Below the pieces are notes generated by a model. That model made no database searches and was not told the DNA's origin. It saw only the letters and a list, made by a program, of their open reading frames with translations. This document shows positions 1 to 8,609 of a stretch of DNA of 64,000 nucleotides, piece by piece (positions within the stretch are counted from its first letter, which is position 1; each line of letters begins with the position of its first letter). The stretch lies in contig NC_016604.1 in assembly GCF_000230895.2 (NCBI RefSeq), forward strand, positions 1,612,001-1,676,000. The letters are read 5' to 3'. Both the position numbers and the translations under genes were made by a program. The DNA comes from Mycolicibacterium rhodesiae NBB3 (GTDB lineage: Bacteria; Actinomycetota; Actinomycetes; Mycobacteriales; Mycobacteriaceae).

Positions 1-225
1 CAGGGTGGCAGCTACACCCCCGACCAGATCCAGGACCTGTTCCGCGGCCTCGGCTCCGACACCGCGGTGCTGCTCGACGGCGGCGGCTCGTCGTCGATCG
101 TCCTGCGCCGCGACACCGGCGGAATGTGGGCGGGAGCCGGTGCCCCGGACGGCAATTGCGACACCCGTCAGGTGCTGTGCGACTCCCGCGAGCGGGCGCT
201 GCCGAGCTGGCTGGCGTTCAACTAG
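1..225 (+). CDS. Phosphodiester glycosidase family protein, C-terminal end (partial)
   Basis: The frame is open from the window edge to a TAG at 223-225, so only the last 74 residues are visible. They contain DGGGSSSIVLR, the hallmark strand of the phosphodiester glycosidase (NAGPA, formerly DUF2233) domain, preceded by an aliphatic stretch. Two cysteines near the end (NCDTRQVLC) could form a disulfide, which would suit an exported protein, but any signal peptide lies outside the window. Family members remove sugars from phosphodiester or cell-wall conjugates; the substrate here cannot be inferred. The stop overlaps the stop of the convergent kinase-like gene by 4 nt. Confidence 0.8.
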   Translation, partial: QGGSYTPDQIQDLFRGLGSDTAVLLDGGGSSSIVLRRDTGGMWAGAGAPDGNCDTRQVLCDSRERALPSWLAFN

Positions 226-986
226 CGCAGCGCCTGCGCTGCGGCGGCCGAGGTCTGCCCCGCGTACCCGCGACCGAACAGAACGACATGGGCGAGTAGC
301 GGATACAGCTGGTGCAGGCCGACCCGCTCACGCCAGCCGTCGGTCAACCTGCGCTGGGATTCGTAACCGTCGATGACGGCATCGAGGTGCGGGCACCCGA
401 ACAGCGTCAGCATCGCGAGGTCGGTCTCGCGGTGTCCGCCGTGTGCCGCGGGGTCGATCAGCACAACACCGCGCGGGGTCCACATGACGTTGCCGCTCCA
501 CAGGTCGCCGTGCAGGCGCGCAGGCGGGTCGTCATCGTCGAAGTACCCAGCCGCGCAACGCGATATCACGGCGTCGACGGCGCCGCGCGTCTCTGTGCCG
601 AGCCGATCCGCCGCGCGCGCCGCCATGGGCGCCAACCGCTCGCGCGCGTAGAACCGGCCCCAGGTGTCATGCCCTGTCGTCGACATCGGCAGCGGGTGGT
701 GCAACGGACCGAAGAAGCCGGCACCGGTCCACCCGTCCGGCGGGGCGCCGAAGGTGTCGGCACCCGCGTCGTGAGTGCGTGCCAGCCGGCGGCCGAACTC
801 CAGTGCGGCGGTGCGGTCGGGCGCCACGGTGTCGAGCCGTCGCAACGTCAGCCGCTCATCGTCATAGTCGACGACCTCCGCGCACGGCACTCCGCCGGGG
901 GCGGTCGAAAGCCACCGCAGCCCTGCGGCCTCGCACGCGAAGAAGCCGGCAGGGGCGCGCGGGTTGGTCTTGACGAAGGTCGCCAT
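222..986 (-). CDS. Fructosamine/ketosamine-3-kinase family protein
   Basis: This 254-residue protein belongs to the fructosamine-3-kinase family, which phosphorylates sugar adducts on proteins or small amines so that they break down. The visible evidence is LHGDLWSGNVMW, the aminoglycoside-phosphotransferase-like catalytic loop with its Asp and Asn, then a LIDPAAHGGHRETDLAML segment that supplies the metal-binding Asp. The N-terminus (FVKTNPRAPAGFFACEAAGLRWL) matches the shorter actinobacterial form, which lacks part of the usual N-lobe. The ATG lies immediately after the stop of the upstream SDR gene, so the two are probably translationally coupled. The true substrate in mycobacteria is unknown. 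Confidence 0.85.
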   Translation of the reverse strand: MATFVKTNPRAPAGFFACEAAGLRWLSTAPGGVPCAEVVDYDDERLTLRRLDTVAPDRTAALEFGRRLARTHDAGADTFGAPPDGWTGAGFFGPLHHPLPMSTTGHDTWGRFYARERLAPMAARAADRLGTETRGAVDAVISRCAAGYFDDDDPPARLHGDLWSGNVMWTPRGVVLIDPAAHGGHRETDLAMLTLFGCPHLDAVIDGYESQRRLTDGWRERVGLHQLYPLLAHVVLFGRGYAGQTSAAAAQALR

Positions 987-1817
987 CTAGGGCTGGCCGG
1001 ACACCTTACGAAGCGCGATGTCGCGCAGCTTCGTCGGCAGCACGGCCATCAACGCCACTTGCGCCTTGGGGCCGAGGCCGACGATGTAGCGGGCGCGCGG
1101 GCGCCTGGCGGTCAGCGCCTCCTCGACCACAGCGGAAACCTTCTCGGTGGGAACGGCGATCTTCTGCGACATCGGGATCATCTTCTTGAAGCCCACGATG
1201 TGCTTGGCGTACAGGCTCTTGTGCTCGGCGGACAAGCCGGCCTCCAAGTCGGCGACCATGGTGTCTGCGGTGCGCCACATGTCGGTGTCGGTCTGTGCGG
1301 GCTCGACGACAATGACGCGAATCTTCCACGGAGTCAACTCCATTCGCAGTGCATCGGCTGCGGCTTCGAGCGCGAACTTACTCGCTGCGTACGCACCGAC
1401 CAGAGGCATGGACAGCCGTCCGTTGACACTGGAGATGAACACGACACGGCCACGGGACTTACGCAGCCGCGGTAGCACCGCCTGGGTCACGGCGAACGCA
1501 CCGATGACATTGATTTCCAATTGTTTTCGCCAGTCATCGGGGCTCAGCATCTCGACGGCTCCGCCGACGGCGATTCCGGCGTTGTTCACGACCGCGTCCA
1601 GGTGTTCGGGCAGTGACGCGTCCAGTGCCGCGATGTCGTCGGCAGAGGTGACATCGAGGATCACCGAGGACACCCGTTGGGGATCGAGTTTGGTCACCGC
1701 GTCGGCGTCCTGCTGGCTCCTGACCCCGGCGATGACATCCCAGCCGCGCGCAGCCAGATGCTCGACGATGCCCTTGCCGATACCTCGTGACGCGCCGGTG
1801 ACGAGTGCTGTTGGCAT
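987..1817 (-). CDS. Short-chain dehydrogenase/reductase (SDR)
   Basis: This is a classical SDR of 276 residues that should use NAD(P)H to interconvert an alcohol and a carbonyl. The Rossmann motif TGASRGIG is at residues 7-14, NNAG is near residue 88, the catalytic Ser lies in VVFISSVNG, and the active-site YAASK follows. The C-terminal 40 residues are basic and hydrophobic (GLGPKAQVALMAVLPTKLRD), as in SDRs acting on lipids or retinol-like substrates. Substrate is not predictable. It is the first gene of a leftward pair with the fructosamine-kinase-like gene, with zero spacing. Confidence 0.9.
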   Translation of the reverse strand: MPTALVTGASRGIGKGIVEHLAARGWDVIAGVRSQQDADAVTKLDPQRVSSVILDVTSADDIAALDASLPEHLDAVVNNAGIAVGGAVEMLSPDDWRKQLEINVIGAFAVTQAVLPRLRKSRGRVVFISSVNGRLSMPLVGAYAASKFALEAAADALRMELTPWKIRVIVVEPAQTDTDMWRTADTMVADLEAGLSAEHKSLYAKHIVGFKKMIPMSQKIAVPTEKVSAVVEEALTARRPRARYIVGLGPKAQVALMAVLPTKLRDIALRKVSGQP

Positions 1818-1851
1818 ACGCCGAGACTAGTCACCCGAAGGCGTCAGGGGC

Positions 1852-2130
1852 TCAACAAATGTTCCACTCGGCAGCGCTCACGATCTCGAGCGCGGTGTTC
1901 GTGGAGACCTTGAGATCGTCTTCCACCATCGCGGTGAGTTGGGGTGAGATCGATCCGTTGCTTTCGGCAGCGCACACCTTGTTGCCGGCGTCCAGCAGTT
2001 GTTGCGGAGTCAGGAAGGCGTATCTGTCCTGCAACTGCAGCAGGTATTCGTCCGGAGTCGCCGCCGCCGTCGGCGCGGACACCAGAACGGCTCCGATGAG
2101 GGCAGCTACCACTGAAGCGATTCGGATCAT
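1852..2130 (-). CDS. Small secreted DUF732 protein
   Basis: The chosen ATG at 2130 gives a 92-residue protein with a clean Sec signal peptide (MIRIASVVAALIGAVLVSAPTAAA) and a GGAGG-type ribosome binding site 8-10 nt upstream. A longer in-frame start would bury the signal and is less likely. The mature part (DEYLLQLQDR...LLDAGNKVC...WNIC) matches the mycobacterial DUF732 family, about 70 residues with two conserved cysteines that probably pair. DUF732 proteins are exported and of unknown function. It stands between a DUF1275 gene and the SDR, all leftward. Confidence 0.85.
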   Translation of the reverse strand: MIRIASVVAALIGAVLVSAPTAAATPDEYLLQLQDRYAFLTPQQLLDAGNKVCAAESNGSISPQLTAMVEDDLKVSTNTALEIVSAAEWNIC

Positions 2131-2223
2131 CTCTCCCCACCTCCGGAGAAAGCGTATTTCCTCAGGTAGGCCCACTGAAACACCCACTTCCGGTGGCCTT
2201 TGCGCTGGCAAGCAGATGCGGTA

Positions 2224-2904
2224 CTACGCCTCACGCCGCTCGCCGAACCAGAAGATGGCGGCGCTGCACGCGATCACGGCCGCGGCGAGGCCGATCACCG
2301 GCGCTACGGCGAACCGCGTCAACGTCGCGCCGAGGCTCGCACCTGCGAGGATCGCGATGACAACGCCGAATCGCAGCTTCTCGCGGTCCCCGGTGCCGCC
2401 TGCCAGCCTGCTGTCGAATCCGATACCGGAGATGGTTGTCGTCAGGACGGTGGTCGACAGTTCCTGGATGCCAAATTGGCGCGCGGTGGAGTTCTGGATT
2501 CCGAACGTGACGGCCAGCCCCGCGATCAGGATCAGCTTGGTGTGGTCGCGATAGTCGAGAACTCCTGTGCCGGCGAGGATCGACAGCGCCACGAGCATCA
2601 CGACTTCGATACACAGCGTGACCGCGAGCCAGTGCCGGATTTCGCGGTCGAGGTGCCGGGCAAGGCGGCCGCCGAGCACCGCGCCGGTCACGAAGGACAC
2701 CAGTGAGACGAGGGCCGCGGTCACGTCGACCACGGTGTGTGGCGCCAGCCAGAAACCGAGGAAGACGACGTTGCCGGTCATGTTGGCGACGAACACGTGG
2801 CCCAGCTCCAGCACGCTGACCGCGTCGACGAGACCGGTCGCGAACGTCAGTAGGAGCAGCGCGATATGCGTCAAACGATGCGAAACCGGCGATTCGACGG
2901 CCAC
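2224..2904 (-). CDS. DUF1275 (YoaK-type) integral membrane protein
   Basis: This 226-residue protein has six predicted hydrophobic segments and the DUF1275 signature ATGLVDAVSVLELGHVFVAN followed by MTGNVVFLGF. The family is widespread in bacteria and has no settled function. It starts with GTG only 18 nt after the last mce-associated gene and on the same strand, so it may be read through from the mce1 transcript. A 93-nt gap then separates it from the DUF732 gene. I see no truncation. Confidence 0.85.
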   Translation of the reverse strand: MAVESPVSHRLTHIALLLLTFATGLVDAVSVLELGHVFVANMTGNVVFLGFWLAPHTVVDVTAALVSLVSFVTGAVLGGRLARHLDREIRHWLAVTLCIEVVMLVALSILAGTGVLDYRDHTKLILIAGLAVTFGIQNSTARQFGIQELSTTVLTTTISGIGFDSRLAGGTGDREKLRFGVVIAILAGASLGATLTRFAVAPVIGLAAAVIACSAAIFWFGERREA

Positions 2905-2922
2905 GGTAGGCGATGGCCCGCC

Positions 2923-3774
2923 CTAGAGCTGCGGGGTGAGATCGAACGACGTCACGGTGGACATCTTGGTGATCAACCACTTCGCGTGGTCGCGCTTCAT
3001 CGTCAGCCGGTACGACAGATAACGCAGCGACGGGATGTTCTTCGTCACCGGGCTGGTGGCCACCGAGTTCGTATAGACGATCGCGGTGGCTTCGTTGGCG
3101 GACAGCGTTTCCACGGCAGCGCCCATCACCTGCGTGGTGTTGGTGACCTGGGCCTGCTTGTTCGTCGCGACGATCGCGTCGATGTACTTGCGGTACTCGG
3201 CGGCGAAGTCGCCGCCGAGGAACACCTCGGCGCGATCCGGCAGCGAGTCCATGTTGTCGGGGGTGTAACTCCACAGCGTCGAGATCGCGCTGGCCGCCGT
3301 GCGCGCGACATCGAGCTTCGTGTCGACGGCCGCGCGTTCGGTCAGGTACGGCTGCACCGTCGCGCCCGCGAAGCCGGCCGCGCCGACGAAGAGGGCGGCC
3401 GCCACGGTGGCCGCGATCAGAAGCCGCTTGCCCGCGGGCCGATGCGGAATCAGGATCCGGTCGTCCGCCGGCTCGTCGGTGACCTCGACCACCACGTCCT
3501 CGGCGTCCTCGGCGTCCTCGACGTCCTCAACGTCCTCAACGTGTTCGGGTGCGGGCTCCTCGACCGGCGCCTCCGCCTTGGGGGTACGCCGCGACTTGCC
3601 GACGGGTGTCCGCGACTTCGGTTCCTCGCCTTCGACCGGCTCGGGCTCGGAAACCGATTCGGGTTCTTGGGTTTTCGCGCGGCGTCGCAACGAGAACCGG
3701 CGGCGGCGCGGCTCGGCCTCCGGCGATTGCGCTTCGGTGGTCAGATCACCTGGATCAGCTGGCTGATCTTCCAC
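2923..3774 (-). CDS. mam1D: Mce-associated membrane protein Mam1D (Rv0178-like)
   Basis: I place the start at GTG 3774, which has an AAGGAAGGA ribosome binding site and overlaps the previous gene by 34 nt; this gives 283 residues. The N-terminal third is a charged cytoplasmic region rich in Arg/Lys and then Glu/Asp. It includes a tandem VED-VED-AED-AED run. One transmembrane helix follows (LLIAATVAAALFVGAAGFAG), then an exported domain of the Mce-associated type. It is last of four mam genes, in the position of Rv0178. Mam proteins are thought to stabilise or assist Mce complexes. Family assignment is firm; the exact start is less so. Confidence 0.82.
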   Translation of the reverse strand: MEDQPADPGDLTTEAQSPEAEPRRRRFSLRRRAKTQEPESVSEPEPVEGEEPKSRTPVGKSRRTPKAEAPVEEPAPEHVEDVEDVEDAEDAEDVVVEVTDEPADDRILIPHRPAGKRLLIAATVAAALFVGAAGFAGATVQPYLTERAAVDTKLDVARTAASAISTLWSYTPDNMDSLPDRAEVFLGGDFAAEYRKYIDAIVATNKQAQVTNTTQVMGAAVETLSANEATAIVYTNSVATSPVTKNIPSLRYLSYRLTMKRDHAKWLITKMSTVTSFDLTPQL

Positions 3775-4292
3775 TGCTGTCCTTCCTTGATTGCCGTTGC
3801 CACCCAACGGTTTCCACTCTCGACCGTCGTCTTCCCATCGGGCGACTTCGAGGTGATCTTCGTGGCCACCAGGACGTCGGCGCTTCCGTTGTCGTTCCAC
3901 CGCTGCACACCGGCGGCCACCACGGTGCCGGTCGTCGGCTCCGCCTGCGCCACCTGGATCAGGATCTCGTTCTGCTTCTCTTTGAACATGCTCTCGAATT
4001 CGCCGGTGCCCTGCGACAGGATCTTGTCGGTGTAGGCGTTGGCGTTGAACGGGTCCAGTGTGGTGTAGGTGGTCATGAACGCCTGCACGTAGTCCAGCAC
4101 CTGGGCGTCGTCGGTCCGGGTCGTGACGTCGGCTCTGTGACTGACCAGCATCAGGGTGCCGGCGGTCAGTGCGGCCGCGATCAACACCGACGCCACCGCG
4201 GCCAGAACCGGCAGTCCCCATCGCCGCGGCGGCTGCGGTTTGACCTCGAAGAAATCGGGCTCATCGGCTCCGATCTTGCGGCGCGGGCTCAT
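3741..4292 (-). CDS. mam1C: Mce-associated membrane protein Mam1C (Rv0177-like)
   Basis: The ATG at 4292 overlaps the stop of mam1B in an ATGA arrangement and gives 183 residues, which fits better than the longer open frame. The protein has a short basic N-terminus, one transmembrane helix (WGLPVLAAVASVLIAAALTAG) and a periplasmic NTF2-like domain. That domain ends in GNRWVATAIKEGQQWKISQL, typical of Mce-associated proteins. By position it corresponds to Rv0177. It probably acts as an accessory subunit of the Mce1 lipid transporter in the cell envelope. Confidence 0.85.
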   Translation of the reverse strand: MSPRRKIGADEPDFFEVKPQPPRRWGLPVLAAVASVLIAAALTAGTLMLVSHRADVTTRTDDAQVLDYVQAFMTTYTTLDPFNANAYTDKILSQGTGEFESMFKEKQNEILIQVAQAEPTTGTVVAAGVQRWNDNGSADVLVATKITSKSPDGKTTVESGNRWVATAIKEGQQWKISQLIQVI

Positions 4293-5278
4293 TGGCCAGG
4301 CGCATTCATCTGCGGCTTCTTCAGCACGATGAGATTGGCGACCTTCCACTGACCGTCATCAGAGCGCTCGAAGTCCACCCGCAGGGTCGCGGTGATGAAC
4401 TTCAGGTCGTTCGGATCGGTGCCGCGCTGCCCCTGCATCGCGAGCAGCATCGCCGCTTGTTTCGCTGACGCCGACAAGACCGCACTGCTGACGGCCCAGT
4501 ACTCGTTGGATGTCGCGCCGGCTTGCTGCACCACTTGTTGTTGCGCGATCAGCTGGTCTCGATAGCTGTCGGTGGTCAACGACTGGGCGTGTGAAAAGTC
4601 CTGTTGCAGAGTCTCACTCTGGTAGCTGAGCATCTGTTCGACGATCCGGGGCCCTTGCTCGGCGATCTGCTGACGAGCGACGTCGACCGCCCGCTCCGGC
4701 CGGTACACCAGCAGATAGCTCAGCCCGATCGCGACCGCGCACAGCACCGTCGCCACGATCAGGGCCACTGCCACCGGCCGACGCATGTCGCGGTCCGGAC
4801 GTCCGACGTCGTGCACCTCGGTGCGGAGCAGCAGATCTGCGAACGTGCGCCGCCGCCGGTCCCACAGCGGCCACAGCCAGCCGAGGAACAACGCCGCGGT
4901 GTCCAGCAGGTGCGCCAGATCCCTGCCCGCCAGCCGGAGCAGCCCCGGCGCGGCGCCGTCGCGGGTACGCACCGCGATGCCGAATGCCGCGCGGCCCAGG
5001 CTCCAGCCGGTGATGGTCGGCAGCAGCAGTCGGTTGACTGCCATCGCCACGATCGTCAGCGCCGCTGCCGCGACGAAGACCCACCACAGCCAGCCCATCC
5101 ATGGGGCGCTCAACGCCGACAGCGCCATGACCGCGATCACCGCGAGGCCGAGCAGAACGTCGACAGAGAACGCACCGACCCGCGCCGGCCAGGTCGCGAG
5201 CGGCAGTCCAGCCGCTTCGTCGGCGTCGGGCGCGTCGGAGGCGTTGGCGGCTTCCAGCACCAGCGAAGATGAGGTCAC
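4289..5278 (-). CDS. mam1B: RDD-domain Mce-associated membrane protein Mam1B (Rv0176-like)
   Basis: This 329-residue protein has two parts. Residues about 25-150 form an RDD domain with paired transmembrane helices and the Arg-Asp signature around GWSLGRAAFGIAVRTRD and RRRRTFADLLLRTEVHD. After a further helix (VALIVATVLCAVAIGLSYLLV) there is an exported Mce-associated domain ending in DGQWKVANLIVLKKP. The same architecture is found in Rv0176. The start is GTG, overlapping the mam1A stop as GTGA. The fusion suggests a membrane anchor for an accessory Mce factor, but no activity is known. Confidence 0.87.
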   Translation of the reverse strand: MTSSSLVLEAANASDAPDADEAAGLPLATWPARVGAFSVDVLLGLAVIAVMALSALSAPWMGWLWWVFVAAAALTIVAMAVNRLLLPTITGWSLGRAAFGIAVRTRDGAAPGLLRLAGRDLAHLLDTAALFLGWLWPLWDRRRRTFADLLLRTEVHDVGRPDRDMRRPVAVALIVATVLCAVAIGLSYLLVYRPERAVDVARQQIAEQGPRIVEQMLSYQSETLQQDFSHAQSLTTDSYRDQLIAQQQVVQQAGATSNEYWAVSSAVLSASAKQAAMLLAMQGQRGTDPNDLKFITATLRVDFERSDDGQWKVANLIVLKKPQMNAPGQ

Positions 5279-5910
5279 GACGTGACCTGATCCAACTGCG
5301 CGATCTTGTAGGTGCCCGCGTCCGGCGCCATCTGCAGACGCAACCGGTAACCCTGCTCCTGATCGGCGGCCTCGGAGTTGGTCACCTTGACCCGCACCGC
5401 GACCAGGACGTCGAACGATCCGTCGTCGTTGTGCCGTTCGACCGCGGCGCGCATATCGGACACCTGCACCGTGACGTTGGCCGCCTGATAGGCGTCCACC
5501 AGGACCCCGCTGTACAGACTGGCCTGCGCGCCGAAGTCACCCGTCGAGCATTCGATGATCTTGGACTGCGCCTGGGTCATCGCGGTCACGTCGGGTGCAT
5601 GCGTTGCCGCCACGCAATCCCTGGCGGCCTGCAGGGCGGCGGCCTCGGAGCGCGCATTGTCCTGACTCTGCTCGTTCGACTTCAGCGCGAGATAGCCTGC
5701 GACCCCGCCGGCCACGGCCAGCACCAGGAGGCCGGCGGCGATGGAGGCCACCCAGCCCCGCCCGAGCCGCGACGGGCGGCGACCATCGGCCGGCTCGGCG
5801 GTGGGTTCTTCGGTCTGCGGGTCGGGTGAATCCGGTACTGCTAACGACTCTTCGTGCGCCTGATCAGCATCGGTGGGGTTCAGCTGGCTGGTGCCAGCAT
5901 CTCCTTCCAT
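5275..5910 (-). CDS. mam1A: Mce-associated membrane protein Mam1A (Rv0175-like)
   Basis: This 211-residue protein starts at ATG 5910, 7 nt after an AGGAG site, and overlaps the mce1F tail by 31 nt. An acidic N-terminal region of about 50 residues is followed by one transmembrane helix (GWVASIAAGLLVLAVAGGVAGYLAL interrupted by small residues). A periplasmic domain of about 130 residues contains a Cys pair. It is the first of the four mam genes and sits where Rv0175 sits in M. tuberculosis. Its role is inferred from this linkage: support of the Mce1 complex. Confidence 0.85.
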   Translation of the reverse strand: MEGDAGTSQLNPTDADQAHEESLAVPDSPDPQTEEPTAEPADGRRPSRLGRGWVASIAAGLLVLAVAGGVAGYLALKSNEQSQDNARSEAAALQAARDCVAATHAPDVTAMTQAQSKIIECSTGDFGAQASLYSGVLVDAYQAANVTVQVSDMRAAVERHNDDGSFDVLVAVRVKVTNSEAADQEQGYRLRLQMAPDAGTYKIAQLDQVTS

Positions 5911-7445
5911 CCGTCGTCTCCTGAGTTACTCGAATTGCTGACGTTGTACCTGACGCCGTCAGGCCCAACTACCTGGCCGCTGGACGGGCTGTACACGGCC
6001 GTGGAGCCCGGAGGCCCTGGTGCCGGAGTGTAGATGCAGGGGTTGGGTTGTTGTCCACTGCAGCTGACGGTGCCCTGGCCAGGAGGGCTCAGCGGGTCAC
6101 TGACCGGCAGCGTCGACTGCGGCGGAGGCAGCTGGTCGGCGGGAGCCGGGTTCACGCCGTTGTTGACCGTCGGGGCCGGGATGACACCACGTCCCGGGTT
6201 GACACCCTGATCGCACCGAGCGCCGGGTGCCGGGCAGGACAGGATCTGGTTCGGATCGCCGTACCATGGGTTGGTGCCCAGCGGCACGTACGGTTCGGGG
6301 CTGCGGCATTCCATCGGCGTGGCCGCGCGCTTGCCCGGCACGTCCACACACGGGTAGTTGCGGGCACCACGAACGACGTTGCCCTGGTAATCCTTCGGGA
6401 TCTTGCAGTAGGTGCCCTTCGGCAGCGGCGCCATGGACGTATCCGCTGGCGAGCGCCATTCGGATGCGGGCAAGAAACCGGTGAGACACGGCGGCGGTTG
6501 GTTGATCGCCAGCACAAGCGGCAGTTGACCGAGGTCCTCGAAGAGGGTTCCCGCCTGGGCGGCCGCCGCGCCCTGCGGCAACATCACGAAAGTCTGTTCC
6601 AGGCCCTTGTTGTAGCGCTTGAGCATGTCGATGACGATCGCGAGATTGGCCAGCGTCTGGGGCAGCGAGTCACGCACATCGCTGAACACCGCGTTCACCT
6701 GATCGAGCGTCGGAGCGGCGTCCTGGATGCCGCTGCGCAGGGCGGCGTCCTGCTCAGCCGCCTGCGCGGCGATGACGTTCAGGTTCCGCGACCACGCCTC
6801 GATGTTGTCGCCGGACTGAACCTGGCTGTCCAGAATCGGCGCCGAGTTGGCGATGATGTCGTTGACCTGAGGTAGGTTGTCCTTGAAGCCCTGCGCCACA
6901 TTCGAGGTCGAGTCGACCAGTCGTTGCAGTGCGGGTCCCAAACCGCCGACGGCATTGGACGTCTCGGTGAGCAGAGCGTCGATCTTCTCCTTGGGCAGCA
7001 CCGCAAGGCCCTCGTTGGCCGCATCCAGTGCGGGACCGACCTCACTCGGCACGGTGCTGTCGGTGATGACCGTCCCGGGGCTGAGGTACTGACCCGGGTT
7101 ACCCGTCGACACCAGGTCGAGGTACTGCTCGCCGATCGCCGACACCGAGTGCACGTTCGCCGACGCGTCGGCCGGGATCTTGTACCGGTCGTCGATGCTC
7201 ATCGTCGCCATCGCACCGGTCTCGGTGGGCACCACGCTGGTGACCTTGCCGATCTGGGTGCCGCGGTAGGTCACGTTGGCAGTGGCATACAGGCCGCCGG
7301 ACCGCGGCAGTTGGGCCTTCAGCTCGTACTGCCCGATGCCGACCAGGCTCGGTATCCGCAGGTAGTACCAGCCGAGTACGACGACCGCGATCACCGTCAG
7401 GATGGTGAACAGCACCAACTGAATCTTGATGAACCTGGTCAGCAC
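5880..7445 (-). CDS. mce1F: MCE family protein Mce1F
   Basis: Mce1F is the sixth subunit of the Mce1 lipid-transport tunnel. The 521-residue protein starts at GTG, 3 nt after the mce1E stop. It has one N-terminal transmembrane helix (residues about 7-28) and then the MlaD/MCE domain (YELKAQLPRSGGLYATANVTYRGTQIGKVTSV, residues about 40-115). A long helical region follows, then a Pro/Gly-rich C-terminus with several cysteines. Mce subunits A-F assemble as a hexameric needle that carries fatty or mycolic acids towards YrbE1A/B. The length is close to the usual Mce1F of about 515. Confidence 0.93.
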   Translation of the reverse strand: MLTRFIKIQLVLFTILTVIAVVVLGWYYLRIPSLVGIGQYELKAQLPRSGGLYATANVTYRGTQIGKVTSVVPTETGAMATMSIDDRYKIPADASANVHSVSAIGEQYLDLVSTGNPGQYLSPGTVITDSTVPSEVGPALDAANEGLAVLPKEKIDALLTETSNAVGGLGPALQRLVDSTSNVAQGFKDNLPQVNDIIANSAPILDSQVQSGDNIEAWSRNLNVIAAQAAEQDAALRSGIQDAAPTLDQVNAVFSDVRDSLPQTLANLAIVIDMLKRYNKGLEQTFVMLPQGAAAAQAGTLFEDLGQLPLVLAINQPPPCLTGFLPASEWRSPADTSMAPLPKGTYCKIPKDYQGNVVRGARNYPCVDVPGKRAATPMECRSPEPYVPLGTNPWYGDPNQILSCPAPGARCDQGVNPGRGVIPAPTVNNGVNPAPADQLPPPQSTLPVSDPLSPPGQGTVSCSGQQPNPCIYTPAPGPPGSTAVYSPSSGQVVGPDGVRYNVSNSSNSGDDGWKEMLAPAS

Positions 7446-7448
7446 TGC

Positions 7449-8609
7449 TCACTCACCCCTTTCGACCAGTGGCCCGCCTGGTGCGTTGTGCGGGTTCGGC
7501 GTGAACCGGACATCCGGGATCATCGTCGCCGGATCACGGCCCCAGGACTGCTCGAGCGCGCGCAACATACCTGAGACACCCGTGCCGGACAAGGCGGCGT
7601 TGTCGAGAGCCGAGAGCGTCAGGTCCACCGTCAACGACGCATTGAGGTAGTCGCCGCGGATGACCTTCGGCACGTTCTCGATCGAGAACGGCGCCGTGAG
7701 CATCAACTTGAGCGCACCGATGACGTACGGCGACGCCCGGCCCAGCTGCTTCAGTGGCCGCTGCAAGTTCTGCAGGTTGGTGTTCAGGTTGTCGCTCGCT
7801 GGCGCCAGGGCGTTGTCCGCAGCGAGGCTGACCCGGCCCAACGCCTCGACCGCGTCGGCGAACAGGTCGCGCGTATCGGCGAAATGCTTGATCAGTGGCG
7901 GGAATTCGATCAGCACTTGATCCAGCGTGTCGTTGCGCTGGGCGACGATCGAGAGCAACCGGTTGGTGGAATCGATCGCGCGGGTGATGTCCTGCGTCTG
8001 CTTGTTCAGTTCGTCGGTGAACGTGTCGAGCTTGTTCAGGAACTCCCGAATCTGGTCGGCCCGGCCATTGAGCACATTGAAGATCTCGGTCTGGATCGTC
8101 TCGAGATTCGACACTCCACCGCCGCGCAGGATGGTGGCGATGCTCGCCAGTACCCGCTCGGTGCTCGGGAACGCCGAGCTGTTCTTCAACGGGATCGTGT
8201 CGCCGCTGCGCAACGGCTGCCCCGACGGATCGGGCGGCGGCTCCAGCTCCACGTGCTGGCTGCCCAGGAGGCTGGTCTGTCCGATGCGGGCGAGCGCGTT
8301 GGACGGCAGCCCGAGGTTGGGCTCCATGTCCAGGGTCAGCGTCGCGACCCAGTTCTTCAGCTCGATCGACCGCACGCGCCCGACGAACACGTCGGCCACC
8401 CGGACGCGGCTGTTGACGTTGAGCGCCAACGTGTCCGGCATCTGCACGTAGACCGTCATCCGGTCCGAACCGGTCCCCGGGCCGCCGGGCAGCTCCACGT
8501 TGGAGATGCCGCGCCACGGCCACACCCCGCACGAACTCAGCGTCAGCGCGACCGCCACCAGCGCGACGGTGCGTACCGCGATTCGCCTCAATCTGCGACC
8601 GGTCATCAT
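7449..8609 (-). CDS. mce1E: MCE family lipoprotein Mce1E (LprK)
   Basis: Mce1E is the lipoprotein member of the Mce hexamer. The N-terminus has a signal peptide ending in a lipobox (LTLSSC), so the mature protein should be lipidated on that Cys instead of being held by a helix like the other subunits. The MCE domain follows (MTVYVQMPDTLALNVNSR), then long helices with repeated LN and TRD-type segments. It has 386 residues, close to LprK at about 390. The start shares one base with the mce1D stop (TGATG). Role in the lipid tunnel comes from family knowledge. Confidence 0.93.
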   Translation of the reverse strand: MMTGRRLRRIAVRTVALVAVALTLSSCGVWPWRGISNVELPGGPGTGSDRMTVYVQMPDTLALNVNSRVRVADVFVGRVRSIELKNWVATLTLDMEPNLGLPSNALARIGQTSLLGSQHVELEPPPDPSGQPLRSGDTIPLKNSSAFPSTERVLASIATILRGGGVSNLETIQTEIFNVLNGRADQIREFLNKLDTFTDELNKQTQDITRAIDSTNRLLSIVAQRNDTLDQVLIEFPPLIKHFADTRDLFADAVEALGRVSLAADNALAPASDNLNTNLQNLQRPLKQLGRASPYVIGALKLMLTAPFSIENVPKVIRGDYLNASLTVDLTLSALDNAALSGTGVSGMLRALEQSWGRDPATMIPDVRFTPNPHNAPGGPLVERGE

